From Epiperipatus broadwayi (lineage: Eukaryota > Onychophora > Udeonychophora > Euonychophora > Peripatidae), in assembly GCA_028023455.1 (NCBI GenBank), contig JAQFVV010006197.1, positions 15,745,254 to 15,809,253 on the forward strand: a DNA stretch of 64,000 nt. The letters are read 5' to 3'. Position 1 is the first letter of the stretch. Each line of letters begins with the position of its first letter. Positions 22,894 through 33,107 of the stretch are shown one piece after another. Under the pieces are notes generated by a model. That model was not told where the DNA came from and ran no database searches. It was given only the letters and a program-made list of their open reading frames with translations. A program made the position numbers and the translations under genes.

Positions 22894-23345
22894 TTCCCAA
22901 ATTATCACAACAGATAATAAAGACTCTAACTGGTGAATTTAAGGTTGGTTTTCGTACTCCCCCTAATTCTAACAGACTCATTAATAATTCAAAGGATAGA
23001 ACAGACCCATCTCAGACACCCCATGTGATTTACAGGATGTCATGTCCACAGGCCGGATGCAAAGCCATATATTATGGGGAAACTAAGGCCACTGTTCATA
23101 ACAGAGCTGCTCAACACTTGTATACCTATAGAAGAGCAAAAAAGAACAGTGATAACTTTTCAATATTTCTGGAACATGAAAAGCAGACTGGCCATATGTT
23201 CGAACCAGGCAACCCCAGGATTGTATGCCCTGAAACCAACGACTGTAAAAGAAAGATCAAAGAGGCGTACTTTATTATCTGCAACAACAATTCTATCAAT
23301 AGACGCGATACGTGTTTTTCCATTTCAAAAAAATGGTCAAACTGA
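22894..23345 (+). pseudogene. GIY-YIG endonuclease domain of a Penelope-like retroelement, 5'-truncated
   Basis: An open frame runs through PKLSQQIIKTLTGEFKVGFR, then RTPPNSNRLINN, and into the GIY-YIG core: CPQAGCKAIYYGETKATVHNR with a CPxxxC motif typical of animal Penelope-like endonucleases, followed by NRAAQHLYTYRR. The C-terminal part is INRRDTCFSISKKW. The endonuclease nicks target DNA to prime reverse transcription. With no reverse transcriptase upstream, this copy cannot be autonomous. The first in-frame Met is at 23025, but the homologous protein starts well before it. Confidence 0.8.
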
Positions 23346-23392
23346 TTTGCATATTTGTTATTTAATAACACTACGTAAAGATTTATTACTTT

Positions 23393-23437
23393 CGTCGGCC
23401 ATGAATATGAGGGCAAACCTCGAAAGCGCTTGGCCAA
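23393..23437 (+). ncRNA. Penelope-type hammerhead-like motif downstream of the GIY-YIG ORF
   Basis: CGGCC, AUGAAUAUGA, stem II GAGG GCAAA CCUC, GAAA, palindromic stem III AGCGCU, U, GGCC. Stem I pairs GGCC with GGCC. The first core box is AUGAAUAUGA in place of CUGANGA, the same as the copy at 11896-11946. This suggests a family-level variant rather than random decay. Confidence 0.45.
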
Positions 23438-23800
23438 TTTAATAGTTTTGTTTTGTTTATTTGGAAGCTTCTTCGTCAGCGAGTAAATCGTTTTTATGCT
23501 ACTAAATGATTAAATATAAAATTATTTTTTATATTTTATTTCAAATATAAGCAAACTATCAGTCAATGCTAAAAGAAACATTTATAAATGCTAGCACTAA
23601 AATAGCAAAATATGAAACTAAACTTCTTGGTATTTTACTTAAAATACATGCAAGCTATCAGTCAGATCTGATATGCTTATGAGAAAGAAACACTCATAAA
23701 CATTAACACTAAATAGTAAAATATGAAATTAAACCTTTTGGTATTTTTACTTAAAATACATATATGCTATTAGCTAACTCCAATATTCTGCTAATTAAAT

Positions 23801-26800
23801 CAATGCTGGGGTAGTTAAACATCAAAATAATATAATATGGGTTTAAATATATGAGTGAGAGGTCAAGCTATTCTTCATAAATCAATTAAATAATTCTATT
23901 AATTAGCTACACTTTCCTTCATTTTGCTTGCTCATTCAAAATGAGGATGAATCATTCTGAGAATTGATGATATAAACTTAAAATAATTAATATGATATGA
24001 TGTGAAATATTGATTTGAAACTTATGAATCAGTGGTAGATTTTCTTCATACCTTCAAATTGATAGTATTTTATGCATGTGTCAGTATTGTACTATCTGTT
24101 ATAAAATAATTAACATAGCTATATCCAATCGGTTTACTTATGCAATTGAGATACAACACCATAATATGGATGATGCCATGGCCAACCAAGCTTTAACACT
24201 AATTCTACTTCAGATATTCTGTGAAAGAAATCAATTCTACCTTTATTCTCTTTTTTATTAGCAAACTACATTACACTTGGCTATGAATAAATGATGGGAA
24301 AACATTTCAAATGGGTACATGAGGGACATGTTCTTAACTCTAATCATTTATATAACAAAACACAGTGACTCCCTAGCCTAATTCTGAGGCTTAAATACTG
24401 GTGTGGACTTTGTCTTATCACCGAAAAACAAGGGAAATACACTACTTTACTTAACATAATATAATCATTTTAACACCTAATTATTTAATCTGAAAAATAT
24501 AATCCACTCATGACAAATATTTCAATAAACTGAAGGAGAGTTCTCTCAATCCCTATAACACAATATATATTATAAACACTTTCTTTTCTATAGCCACAAA
24601 ATATGTTTCAATCTCAGCATAAAAAGTAAAAAAAATCACTCTTAAATAAATCCCTAATCCTTCCATTTCTTTTGGCACATCACACCATCTGCAACTGATG
24701 TGAAAGTAAGTCATTCTACTTTTAGTTCAACAATTATATAAAAGGATTAAACAACAGACAGGTATACATGCATAATAATGAATAAAATAATTTCAAATCA
24801 CATTTAATACAAAACATTGTAATGACATTAATTAATAAGTCATAAAAAATGAATCTCTCATTTCTGATGAATTATAATATTTTAAATTTGAAAATATAAT
24901 AATCACTGCTAAATAATCTTCATAATTTCTAGCAAAGCAAAGATAAAATAACTTTAGTGTATTTTACACTAGCCAAGAAATTGAAATAAGAGCCTCATTT
25001 GTGAAGAACTACAAATCTTTAAATGTAAAGCAAAATAATTATTAAGAAATGGACATCATAATTTCTAAAAAAAAAAACAAAGATAAAATAATAATTATTA
25101 TGCAATTATTCCTTCTCAAAGGTAGCTGTTAACTTCCTAATAGCAAACAGATATTTCTATCACCACATGCACATATAGAAACAAATATACACAATAAATT
25201 ATATTAAAATAATAATTAGTTATCCAATACAATATTTCTCCATATTATACTTTTCTGAGACATTCTTGAAGAAAGAAATAATAATTAAATAATAATGAAA
25301 AAATATATAAGACAAATAATTTGTCTACCTATCTATCAAATGCTGACAAAAATAATAATCATTAAATCTTTTTTTCTAGGTGGAACATAAGAGTTCATTT
25401 ACACAGTCTGTAGATAACACATCTTGGTCATGTATGAAAATGATGGTGATAATTGTATAACAATATATATTAGTAAACACATAACAATTTCCTGCAGGGA
25501 GATAATAATATGCATTGAATCCAATTAAGAGCATTTCAAAAGTTCTTAGCAGTAAACTGCTGGCAATATCACATGTGAAACATTTAATAATGGCAAATAA
25601 ATATTTATTACTGTATATGTTTAGTAATAAAGTACAGTTTAATTCATGACATTCATCAAGGCACTTGTGCTGAATCATCAGTGGTCATCCATCAAGCAAA
25701 TATCTGATTAATTCATAACATCCACTTCAGCATATATACATTTATTGATAATATATTTTAATAACAAATCAACTGCAAATGAGGAGAATAGTAAAATAAA
25801 AATATTCACATATAGTGTTCATGCTCTCCCACTCATTCTGTTATAAGCACATCAAATAAAAGTTAGTGATTCATTAATTATATATGTCATGCATTCAGTT
25901 CCTTAATTCTAAAGATGTGAATGGTTAAGTATATTTCTGGTTAATAATAATAAAGCATATTGTAATAAGTTATACACACATCCTTTCATTTAAACTACTC
26001 TTCTATAGCTAGTATAAATTATTAATACAGTCTTTGAAATGTTTTATGAGAATGTTCAGCATAAACTTTCCAGAATAATAGCAAAATTCACACATTCTAA
26101 TTATTTCTTTAATGTTAGAGATTAAAATCAGGCAAATCAAATTTGAAATATAAACACACATATCAATTGTTTCGTTAATATTAGGGATTAAATTTAGGCA
26201 AAGCAAATTTATAATATAGACACACATATGAATCCCAAATGACAATCTTAAATCTAAATTAATCAATTGGAAGTAGAGAAGATATACCTTGTTTCTAAAG
26301 TTGTTTATGTCTGCATACTAGTCTTCACTTTCCAACAAGAATTTCTTAACTATTTTCATCCAGAAAATTAATAGAAATTTGTACTTTTGAGTTTGAATTA
26401 TGGAAGAACCAATTTGTAGAGAAAAAAAAATTGTAGTAATAAAAAAACCCTTTGTGGAGAGAGAATTGTTGTAATAAAAGAAAAGCAATTTTTTGTAAAA
26501 AATATCCCCCTTTTATATATGATTATTCATTAACCATCTATTTCTTCCACCAATCCAAGGTCACCCAAAAGTTCAACTCTAAAAACAGATTACTCCTCCC
26601 ATTGCATTGAGATAATTAGTTATAAATATGCAATAACTTTTTTTTCTTGAAAAAGCAAAGAAAGGAAGAAAATCATTTTGTCTTAAAAATATACATATAT
26701 TAATTAAATTGAGCCAATAATAAAATATTCTGCATTACTAAAGAATCAACAAAAAACAATTATTTCAGCAAATAAAATAATTGATAGTGTATTTGTCTAT

Positions 26801-27194
26801 TTGACAATCCAAATGATCCATTAATTCATTTAAAATATGTTCAAACTGGTTACCCAAGTTATTGATTAAGAAATTAAGTTTTTTACTGTGAAACATGATA
26901 TTTGGTAGTTTAATGAAGTTGAAAGATGGCACAAACATACATGTACACACATATGCTGTACTACAAGTACTAAACTGATCTGACTGAAATATAAGTTTTT
27001 ATGATCATGAGTTAAATATATCGCACTAATTACACTATAAATTGAAGTATCAAAGACCAAATAAACCATAAAATCACCAAAACAAATACCAATCACTGTT
27101 CTGCAGGCAAATAAGACAAACTTGTACCACTTTAAACTATACACTGACAATTTCTGTGACAAGCCATCCCATTTCTATCTTTGAATATTTACCA
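23801..27194. other. AT-rich DNA without recognisable genes
   Basis: A 100-codon frame at 25376-25678 (minus) has no recognisable domain. A local imperfect duplication of ~65 bp lies at 26105-26229 (shared ATTA..AT(C/T)AGGCAAA(T/G)CAAATTT and ACACACATAT). Nothing else is supported. Confidence 0.45.
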
Positions 27195-27342
27195 AAGAAA
27201 AATATAATAACTGAAACACAGGCTTCATATATACCATGTGACTATATATGTAATATAGGGTATATGAGCACAGACTTTCACATGACCCACCACTCTCCAC
27301 TCTATCTAATAACACTGATACACTCAAGCACATATATGCTGA

Positions 27343-27415
27343 AAAGATAAATAATCACCAATATACGTATTTCATGCTAAACCAGCAATCATCAGTTGGT
27401 CCAGATTATCATCTC
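27343..27415 (-). ncRNA. Type-I hammerhead ribozyme, family C copy 4, intact core
   Basis: Minus strand: GAUAAUCUGGACCAA, CUGAUGA (27395-27389), stem II UGC UGGUUUA GCA, GAAA (27373-27370), AUACGUAU, A27362, UUGGUGAUUAUUUAUC. Identical in core and stems to the copy at 18668-18742. Confidence 0.8.
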
Positions 27416-27507
27416 CCACACATATATACTATAAGTGCTCAGATATATATTAAGATAGACAATCTTCATACTTTAATATATATCTGAGCACTTATAGTAT
27501 ATATGTG

Positions 27508-27584
27508 TGGGAGATGATAATCTGGACCAACTGATGATTGCTGGTTTAGCATGAAATACATATATTGGTGATTATTTATCTTTT
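27508..27584 (+). ncRNA. Type-I hammerhead ribozyme, family C copy 5, intact core
   Basis: CUGAUGA at 27531-27537, GAAA at 27553-27556. Stem III AUACAUAU has one change from the palindrome, restricted to its loop. The cleavage-site nucleotide is A27564, and stem I is ACCAA/UUGGU plus GAUAAUC with GAUUAUUUAUC. Confidence 0.8.
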
Positions 27585-27690
27585 CAGCATATATGTGCTT
27601 GAGTGTATCAGTGTTATTAGATAGAGTGGAGAGTGGTGGGTCATGTGAAAGTCTGTGCTCATATACCCTATATTACAAAGAAAAATACTA

Positions 27691-28559
27691 ACTATCTCAA
27701 AATTTTCAAATAATATCTACAAACTCTGTCTAAACAGAATCTTAGATTACTAATGAAAAAATAAAATTTAAAATTTTAGATTATTTCATTTTTTTAGTTA
27801 GATGCAACCAGCTGTTATTGAAACAGTGCTATTGAATTTCAAAAACTTCCCATGCATATTCAGAAGGTCACAATGTATATGCATATTTCTATTTTATAAT
27901 CATTATTTATATATCCACATATATCTTTATATACCTCTCTATATAATTATTAACTTTTTTTATATTATACATTTTACTCTTTTGTATATTCTATATTTAT
28001 CTATTAATACTTCCTATAATCATATGATATATTATTTTTCTTTTAGGTATTTTTTACTTTACTCTTATTAATCTTTCTAATATTTAACTCTAACATTATA
28101 TATTCATACTTTTATATTTTACATTATTATTATTATTCATAATAACATTCAATATGTATAATTTTCTTTAACCTATAATATCATTTTTAACATATTTTTA
28201 TACCTACCTTCTATTTCTATTTCCAAATCTTAAGCACTAAATTCAAACTTTTAAATTTTATAGTTATACTTCAGTAGTTCCTTCTTTCTATTTTTTATAT
28301 AATTAAATCTATTTTTTATTTCAATTTTTTTCAGGTCTAAATATCTATTTAATACTGGTTCAATATTATTAATATAAATAGCTTCTTTTATTTTTCTATT
28401 CTTTTTATTATTTGTACATTGTATCATCTTTATATAATCTTCTCCAGATTCATGCTCTGTTTCTAAAGTATCTAAATATAATATATAAAAAGGTAATAAT
28501 TATAGAAGTATATTAAGATATATATGGGTGTATAATTAATGATTATAATGTAGAAATAT
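27691..28559. other. AT-rich DNA, nothing recognised
   Basis: Very T-rich, with an 89-codon Tyr/Ile/Phe-rich frame at 27802-28071 that is best explained by composition. Confidence 0.4.
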
Positions 28560-28710
28560 ATATAAAATATAAAATTATATGTTCATCTATATTTGTATTG
28601 ATTTATTTGTATTATGTTTGTTGTAGTTCTGAAAAATATTGCTGGGGTAATTGAAACTGTCATAGTGGGTTTTAAAAAAGCATTGTAAAAAGTAATAAAG
28701 AAATTAAAAC
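28560..28710 (+). mobile_element. Family D terminal fragment, copy 2
   Basis: Related to 21640-21790 in the opposite orientation. A family B scrap (AAAACAGGCAAAACTCTCTA) follows at 28705. Confidence 0.5.
28612..28680 (+). ncRNA. Hammerhead-like motif, family D copy 2, decayed
   Basis: UUCUGAAAA (expected CUGAAGA), AUAUUGCUGGGGUAAUU, GAAAC, UGUCAUAGUGGGUU. The G of CUGANGA is lost and stem II is imperfect. Confidence 0.45.
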
Positions 28711-29400
28711 AGGCAAAACTCTCTATACATATTGATCATGTAAAGTAATAAAGAACATAGATATTAATATTATATGGATTTGGCAATGCAATAAAAAAGA
28801 TAAAGCCATAATACCCATAAAGAAATTCATCTACTTGTAAACCTACAACAATTCAAAATACTGCACACAGTCCCAAGAGAGCAAGAATACAGAAAACAGC
28901 AGAAAAGTTATGGGAAAAAACAGCTATTAAAAAAATAAAATCAAGAAGGAACATTATGCTGGAATTGTTTTCAGAAGAAGGAAAATAAGTTGCAGGCTAA
29001 TGGATCAACAAAAAAAAAACAATTCTCTTAATTAGATATACAAGAAATTGCTCCCAAATTCTGCATAACAGAAACAGTATTAAATGCTATATTTATTTTT
29101 AAAATATTAACACTCTCTCTTTAAATCTTGTAGAAACATTGTTTTCTTTTATCACCATAATAATATCTATAACTAACTATTACAATAGGAAAGGTTAATT
29201 TCCAACAAAATGAATATTTAATCTAATATGTATTATATAGGATCAGTTAAGAAATTCATGCCCACGATCTGCTGAATTCAGACTGGATGAAACTTCGAGA
29301 CTAATTTAAATATCAATAAAATTTAATTTTTTTAATCAAGTTGATCATTCTATAAAAAATCTAGATAATCATCCAATATTGTTTGGTAAATGAATATCAA
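28711..29400. other. AT-rich DNA with scraps of dispersed repeats
   Basis: About 29340-29395 shares TCTAGATAATCATCCAATA with the SINE-like body at 31860. No gene is supported. Confidence 0.4.
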
Positions 29401-29405
29401 ACCAT

Positions 29406-29460
29406 TTTTCAGACCAATGGTTCCATGCTTGAGCACTCCTCAGTGAGGCACTAGGGTAGT
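29406..29460 (-). ncRNA. Type-I hammerhead ribozyme, family A unit 1
   Basis: Minus strand: GCCUCA, CUGAGGA, stem II GUGC UCAA GCAU, GGAA (expected GAAA), CCAUUGGU, C, UGA. One core base is changed. Stem III ACC AUU GGU is intact and stem I CUCA/UGA is shortened. Confidence 0.7.
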
Positions 29461-29820
29461 TTCAGACCCTAGATCTAAAAATACCAAGCCAAAGCCAGCA
29501 TTTATCTAAAAGATAACTATTAAATAGAAAATTTGAAATTTTTTGACACCTAAATGTCTTCAAAGCCAGCTATCTAACTTAAGTAGCTATATGGGGTTGA
29601 GAGATCTTCAGCCAAACCATATATTAATAGACTTAGCAATATAATATTGCTTAAGACTTTAAAGCAAATACTATAAATGGTCAACAAAAAATCACAGTCA
29701 TATATCAATTTTTAAGCTTGTAAATAAAAAATAAAGAGCTCTTCTAATTTGTTCTACCAAGCTTTATCGATATGTGCCAGCTAAACAAAGCATTTAAAAA
29801 TTTCTATCTTGAAAAGCACT

Positions 29821-29880
29821 CCTAAGCCTCAGAACAATGGTTTTATGCTTTGACACTTCTCATTGAGGTGCTAGGATAGT
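29821..29880 (-). ncRNA. Type-I hammerhead ribozyme, family A unit 2, decayed
   Basis: Minus strand: CCUCA AUGAGAA, GUGUCAAAGCAU, AAAA, CCAUUGUUC, UGAGG. Both core boxes are mutated, but stem I CCUCA/UGAGG is conserved. Confidence 0.6.
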
Positions 29881-30250
29881 TTCAGACACTAGATCTAAAA
29901 CTACCAAGCCAAAGCTAGCATTTATCTAAAAGTTAACTATTAAGTAGAAAATCTGAAATTTTTAGACACCTAAAGGTCTTCAAACCCAGCTATTTAACTT
30001 AAATAGCTATATGTGACTGAGACATCTTCAGCCAAACCATATATTAATAGCCTTAGCAATATAACATTGATTAAGACTTTAAAGCGAAGACTATAAATAG
30101 TCAACAAAAAATCCAAAATCATATATCACATGACTCAATTTTTAAGCTTGTAAATAAAAAATAAAGCATTCTGATAATTTGCTCTAACAAGCCTTATTGA
30201 TAAATGCCAGATAAACAAAGAATTTACAAATCTCTATCTTGAAAACTACT

Positions 30251-30310
30251 CCTTAGCCTCAGACCAATGTTTTTATGCTTTGGCACTCCTCAGTGAGGTG
30301 CTAGAATAGT
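30251..30310 (-). ncRNA. Type-I hammerhead ribozyme, family A unit 3
   Basis: Minus strand: CCUCA CUGAGGA GUGC CAAA GCAU, AAAA (expected GAAA), ACAUUGGU, C, UGAGG. The first box and stem I are intact and the second box has lost its G. Confidence 0.65.
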
Positions 30311-30390
30311 TTCAGACACTAGATTTAAAAATACCAAGCCAAAGCCAGCATTTATTTAAAAGGTAACTATTAAGAAGTAATTCTGACATT

Positions 30391-30514
30391 TTTACTCTAG
30401 CTTGCTGTGTGTGGCAATATGTATAGTGAGTTTTGCCTGTTTTAACAACAGTTATACACAAGCATAAGAAGTGGTGGTCATGTGATGTTTATTAACTTAT
30501 AAATAACAATATAT
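30391..30514. repeat. Family B terminal fragment
   Basis: Shares GGCAATATGTATAG, GTTTTGCCTGTTTTAA and CATGTGATGTTTATTA with the 16-kb and 20.8-kb copies. It abuts the truncated family A array directly. Confidence 0.65.
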
Positions 30515-30594
30515 AAATATTTGAAAACCAGGCACTCTTCACAAACCTGGAGCTTTCTCCAGGTTTGTGAAGAGTGCCTGGTTTTCAAATATTT
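30515..30594. repeat. Perfect 80-bp hairpin
   Basis: 38-bp perfectly complementary arms from AAATATTTGAAAACC to CTGGAG, a 4-nt loop CTTT, and the exact reverse. It lies between family B and family C sequence. Confidence 0.9.
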
Positions 30595-30599
30595 ACATA

Positions 30600-31015
30600 T
30601 AAGCTTGAATCCTGTTCATCCCTCTTTTAAACGGATAAGGTCCTATACATGAGGGGTCAGAGTGACTTCAAATCAACATGGGCTTGGCAATAATGTTGTC
30701 ATCTGCATGGGATTTGGCTTTCCATCATCAGATTTTCGATGACACGGATGGCTGAAAAATTGGAGTAGATTGAAGCCTGTCCATTAAAGTGTGAAGATTT
30801 GCTATCTTAATATGGACTGAGAACTGATTATATATATATATGTGTGGGAGATGATAATCTGGACCAACTGATTAGTCCTGGTTTAGCATGAAATACGTAT
30901 ATTCGTGATTATTTATCTTTCCTATATGTGTGTGGTCATGTGTATTAGTTGCATGAGATAGTGTAGATAGTTGGTGGGTGCTTGAAAGTCTGAGTTCAAA
31001 TCCCCTATATTTTAA
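30600..31015 (+). repeat. Family C hammerhead repeat, copy 6
   Basis: About 410 bp: CATGAGGGGTCAGAGTGAC, AACATGGGCTTGG, CATCATCAGATTTTCGATG, GAAGCCTGTCCATTAAAG, the ribozyme, and the GAAAGTCTGAGTTCAAAT end. Confidence 0.75.
30846..30920 (+). ncRNA. Type-I hammerhead ribozyme, family C copy 6, mutated
   Basis: GGACCAA CUGAUUA (expected CUGAUGA), weakened stem II, GAAA, AUACGUAU, A, UUCGUG. The G to U change in the first box should inactivate it. Confidence 0.65.
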
Positions 31016-31744
31016 TATATAAGTAGGTATATAATATGATGCAATTAATATTTTATTATATATAATTAATATATTATTGAAATGTAATTGTTTTATTATT
31101 ATGATTCATATCATATTTAAAATAAAGAATATGTATGTATATAAACTATTTACGACAAATATTTCTAGATAAAAGCACTACTAGGACTTAGTGGAAGAAT
31201 GGCTTTTTGCATAAATATATTTAATTTGATATAAATAAATAAAAAGCCTATGTTTTGCAATAAATTACTTTGTAATTCTAAGGAGATTATAATTATATTT
31301 TACTTATTCATTGTTTAAATGATTATAATAATTTTTTTTTAAAAATATCAAAGAATAAGTAATATTAGCATAAAATATATTTAAATGCAAATTATTTATT
31401 TTAATATTGCCATTGTTGTCTTATTCAGAGGTATTATTTGAATGGAATAGCAATATTTTAATAAATTTAAGTTAATTTTTTTTTCTCTCAAAAAAAGTTT
31501 GCATCTTTTATTTTAACAATGACTGGATCAATATCAAATTCATAGCTCGTTTGGAAAATACATATTTTATCAAACCAACAACGAAATATTTTTTTTGAGA
31601 ATATTAAATTATTTTATAATTTAAATACAATGCAATAGTAATTGATGAATGTCAGAAGTGTGTTTAAATTCAATTTTTATATAAATATATTTTAAGAATC
31701 TGATTGACAATAAAATAATCTTGATTGGCATTTTATCTACATCG
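31016..31744. other. AT-rich DNA, nothing recognised
   Basis: No supported feature. Confidence 0.4.
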
Positions 31745-32000
31745 TATAGTTTTACAATCAGCACATCCAACTACCATCTAATGATCGGGAGTTCGAATCC
31801 AGACAAAAGTGAAATTTTTTTTAAGAAGTTTATATATTTTTTCTTTCAGATAGTTAGCCTATAGTGAACCCAGATAATCATTTAATAATGATTAGTAAAT
31901 GGGTATCTAGGCATTCTTAGTTAGCGAGTAAAATATAGATGAATACACATTCAAATCCCATTTACCCAGTAATTAGAAAGCCTAGTGCACACTTTCATCA
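31745..32000 (+). mobile_element. Degenerate tRNA-derived SINE-like repeat
   Basis: A B-box-like GGGAGTTCGAATCC lies at 31787-31800, preceded by a possible decayed A-box region. Then come a T-run and a body with CCCAGATAATCATTTAATAA and AAATGGGTATCTAGGCATTC. The body recurs at 7170-7260 and 55370-55430. Confidence 0.45.
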
Positions 32001-33105
32001 TATTCATTGTTTTCCTATGAGGAACTATTAGAAAGATCTTTACTCTTCAGTCGGCTATTTATTTAAAAAATAGCTGGCTGAGGAATCCAAAAAACTATGA
32101 CTTGAAAAAGTTTTCAAAGCTCACAAAATATAAATTTAAATATGGGCATGTAAAATGGATTTACTAACAACAATAATAATAAAACTAAAATGGTCAAAGT
32201 ATGTAAATATAAAGCATAGACTCAGATCTGAAAATATGTGAACCATTTGTCCCCACACAAGGATTGTATCATAATTGCAATTACATTAGAATATTAACTT
32301 TCATCCAAAACTAATATTTTTCTCCAACTAATATAGACAAATGCTTTTACAAATTAGTATTACTTAGCTATTGGGTTTGTAATAATGTAATTAACTGGAA
32401 AAGAATAAATGGAACTTCAGTTATGACTACAGAATGCTAATGTACTAACTATCACATAATAGCATAGTAAGTGTTTAGTTCTACAAATACTTAACTCTTA
32501 TCATTGATTGTTTGCTATTGCTTACCAGCAATTCCCTTTAAAATAAATTAGCAGTAATATTATAATACAGAATGAAAATAAATATGTAAACTGAATAAAA
32601 TCTAAGGATGGGATATAAAAATAAATAATTATAGAAACAATTGTAGAGCATGTTAATGCTTTTTGATATTCGTGAGGAATGGAGCTGAAAATAAACTGAA
32701 AATCAAATTGACCAAACAAGCTTTTACTTTAATAAAATGAAGCTTTTTGTATGTTCTTTGATAGTGATTAATATCTATGAGATTTTCCAAATAGTTTATT
32801 TGATTTTGGAACTTGATCGCTTAAAAAAAAGCAATTGCAGATCTTTGTCATATTGATTTAAATATTAATTAATTATTTAATAATAATACATAAAAATAAA
32901 CTATACTGAATACATTTTAGGTATATAGAAGAATGAAAAGTATGTTAGATAAAATTGTAATGAATGAAAGAAAATTGTAAAAAAAAAAAGTTTTTAACAA
33001 TATTAAGATAAAAGTAGTTAATAGAACAAAAGATGATAATTGCAATGGATATATGATAATAGTGACAGATCATTTTATCAGGGAGAAGCACTACTTTATT
33101 TCTTT
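32001..33105. other. AT-rich DNA, nothing recognised
   Basis: No supported feature before the RTE tail. Confidence 0.4.
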
Positions 33106-33107
33106 TA

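Larger units (their letters stand above)
22870..23540 (+). mobile_element. Penelope-like element remnant (GIY-YIG endonuclease end)
   Basis: The protein-coding part and its 3' untranslated part, including a hammerhead-like motif, are present. The reverse transcriptase is missing. The downstream GAAGCTTCTTCGTCAGC is near the end of the insertion. Confidence 0.75.
22725..23800. repeat. Degenerate ~115-bp tandem repeat interrupted by a Penelope-like insertion
   Basis: Units share the pattern AAACTT(C)CTTG(T/G)TATTTTA...GCTA(T/C)CAGTCA...GAGAA(A)GAAAC...AACATTA(A)CACTAAA. They occur at about 22740-22860, 23545-23620, 23625-23735 and 23740-23790. The segment 22870-23540 between the first and second units is Penelope-derived. 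Confidence 0.6.
27195..27690. repeat. Family C inverted dimer with two intact hammerheads
   Basis: Left arm 27200-27450 (minus-oriented) and right arm 27470-27690 (plus-oriented) are nearly perfect reverse complements, meeting at TCAGATATATATTAAGATAG...CTTTAATATATATCTGAG. The outer ends are ATATAGGGTATATGAGCACA and its complement. Conservation between the arms is higher than with other copies. Confidence 0.85.
29401..30390 (-). repeat. Tandem ~420-430-bp hammerhead monomers (family A array)
   Basis: Three consecutive units begin with the ribozyme at 29411, 29831 and 30261 (offsets 420 and 430). The third is truncated at about 30385, where family B sequence begins. Each unit contains AATACCAAGCCAAAGC, CTTCAGCCAAACCATATAT and AAGCTTGTAAATAAAAAATAAAG. 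A further copy is at 47775-48360. No ORF is present. Confidence 0.85.

Noticed and set aside
23473-23479. CUGACGA on the minus strand downstream of the GIY-YIG ORF as another hammerhead
   Set aside because: No GAAA box or stem II partner follows within a plausible distance.
24858-24900. CUGAUGA followed by GAAA in AT-rich DNA near 24.9 kb
   Set aside because: Stem II would be a long imperfect AU helix and stem I pairing is absent. It is not repeated elsewhere in the window.
25376-25678. 100-codon minus-strand ORF
   Set aside because: No recognisable domain, no splice context and no second copy. It may be chance in AT-rich DNA.
27802-28071. 89-codon Tyr/Ile/Phe-rich ORF
   Set aside because: The composition mirrors local T-richness, with no domain or conserved copy.
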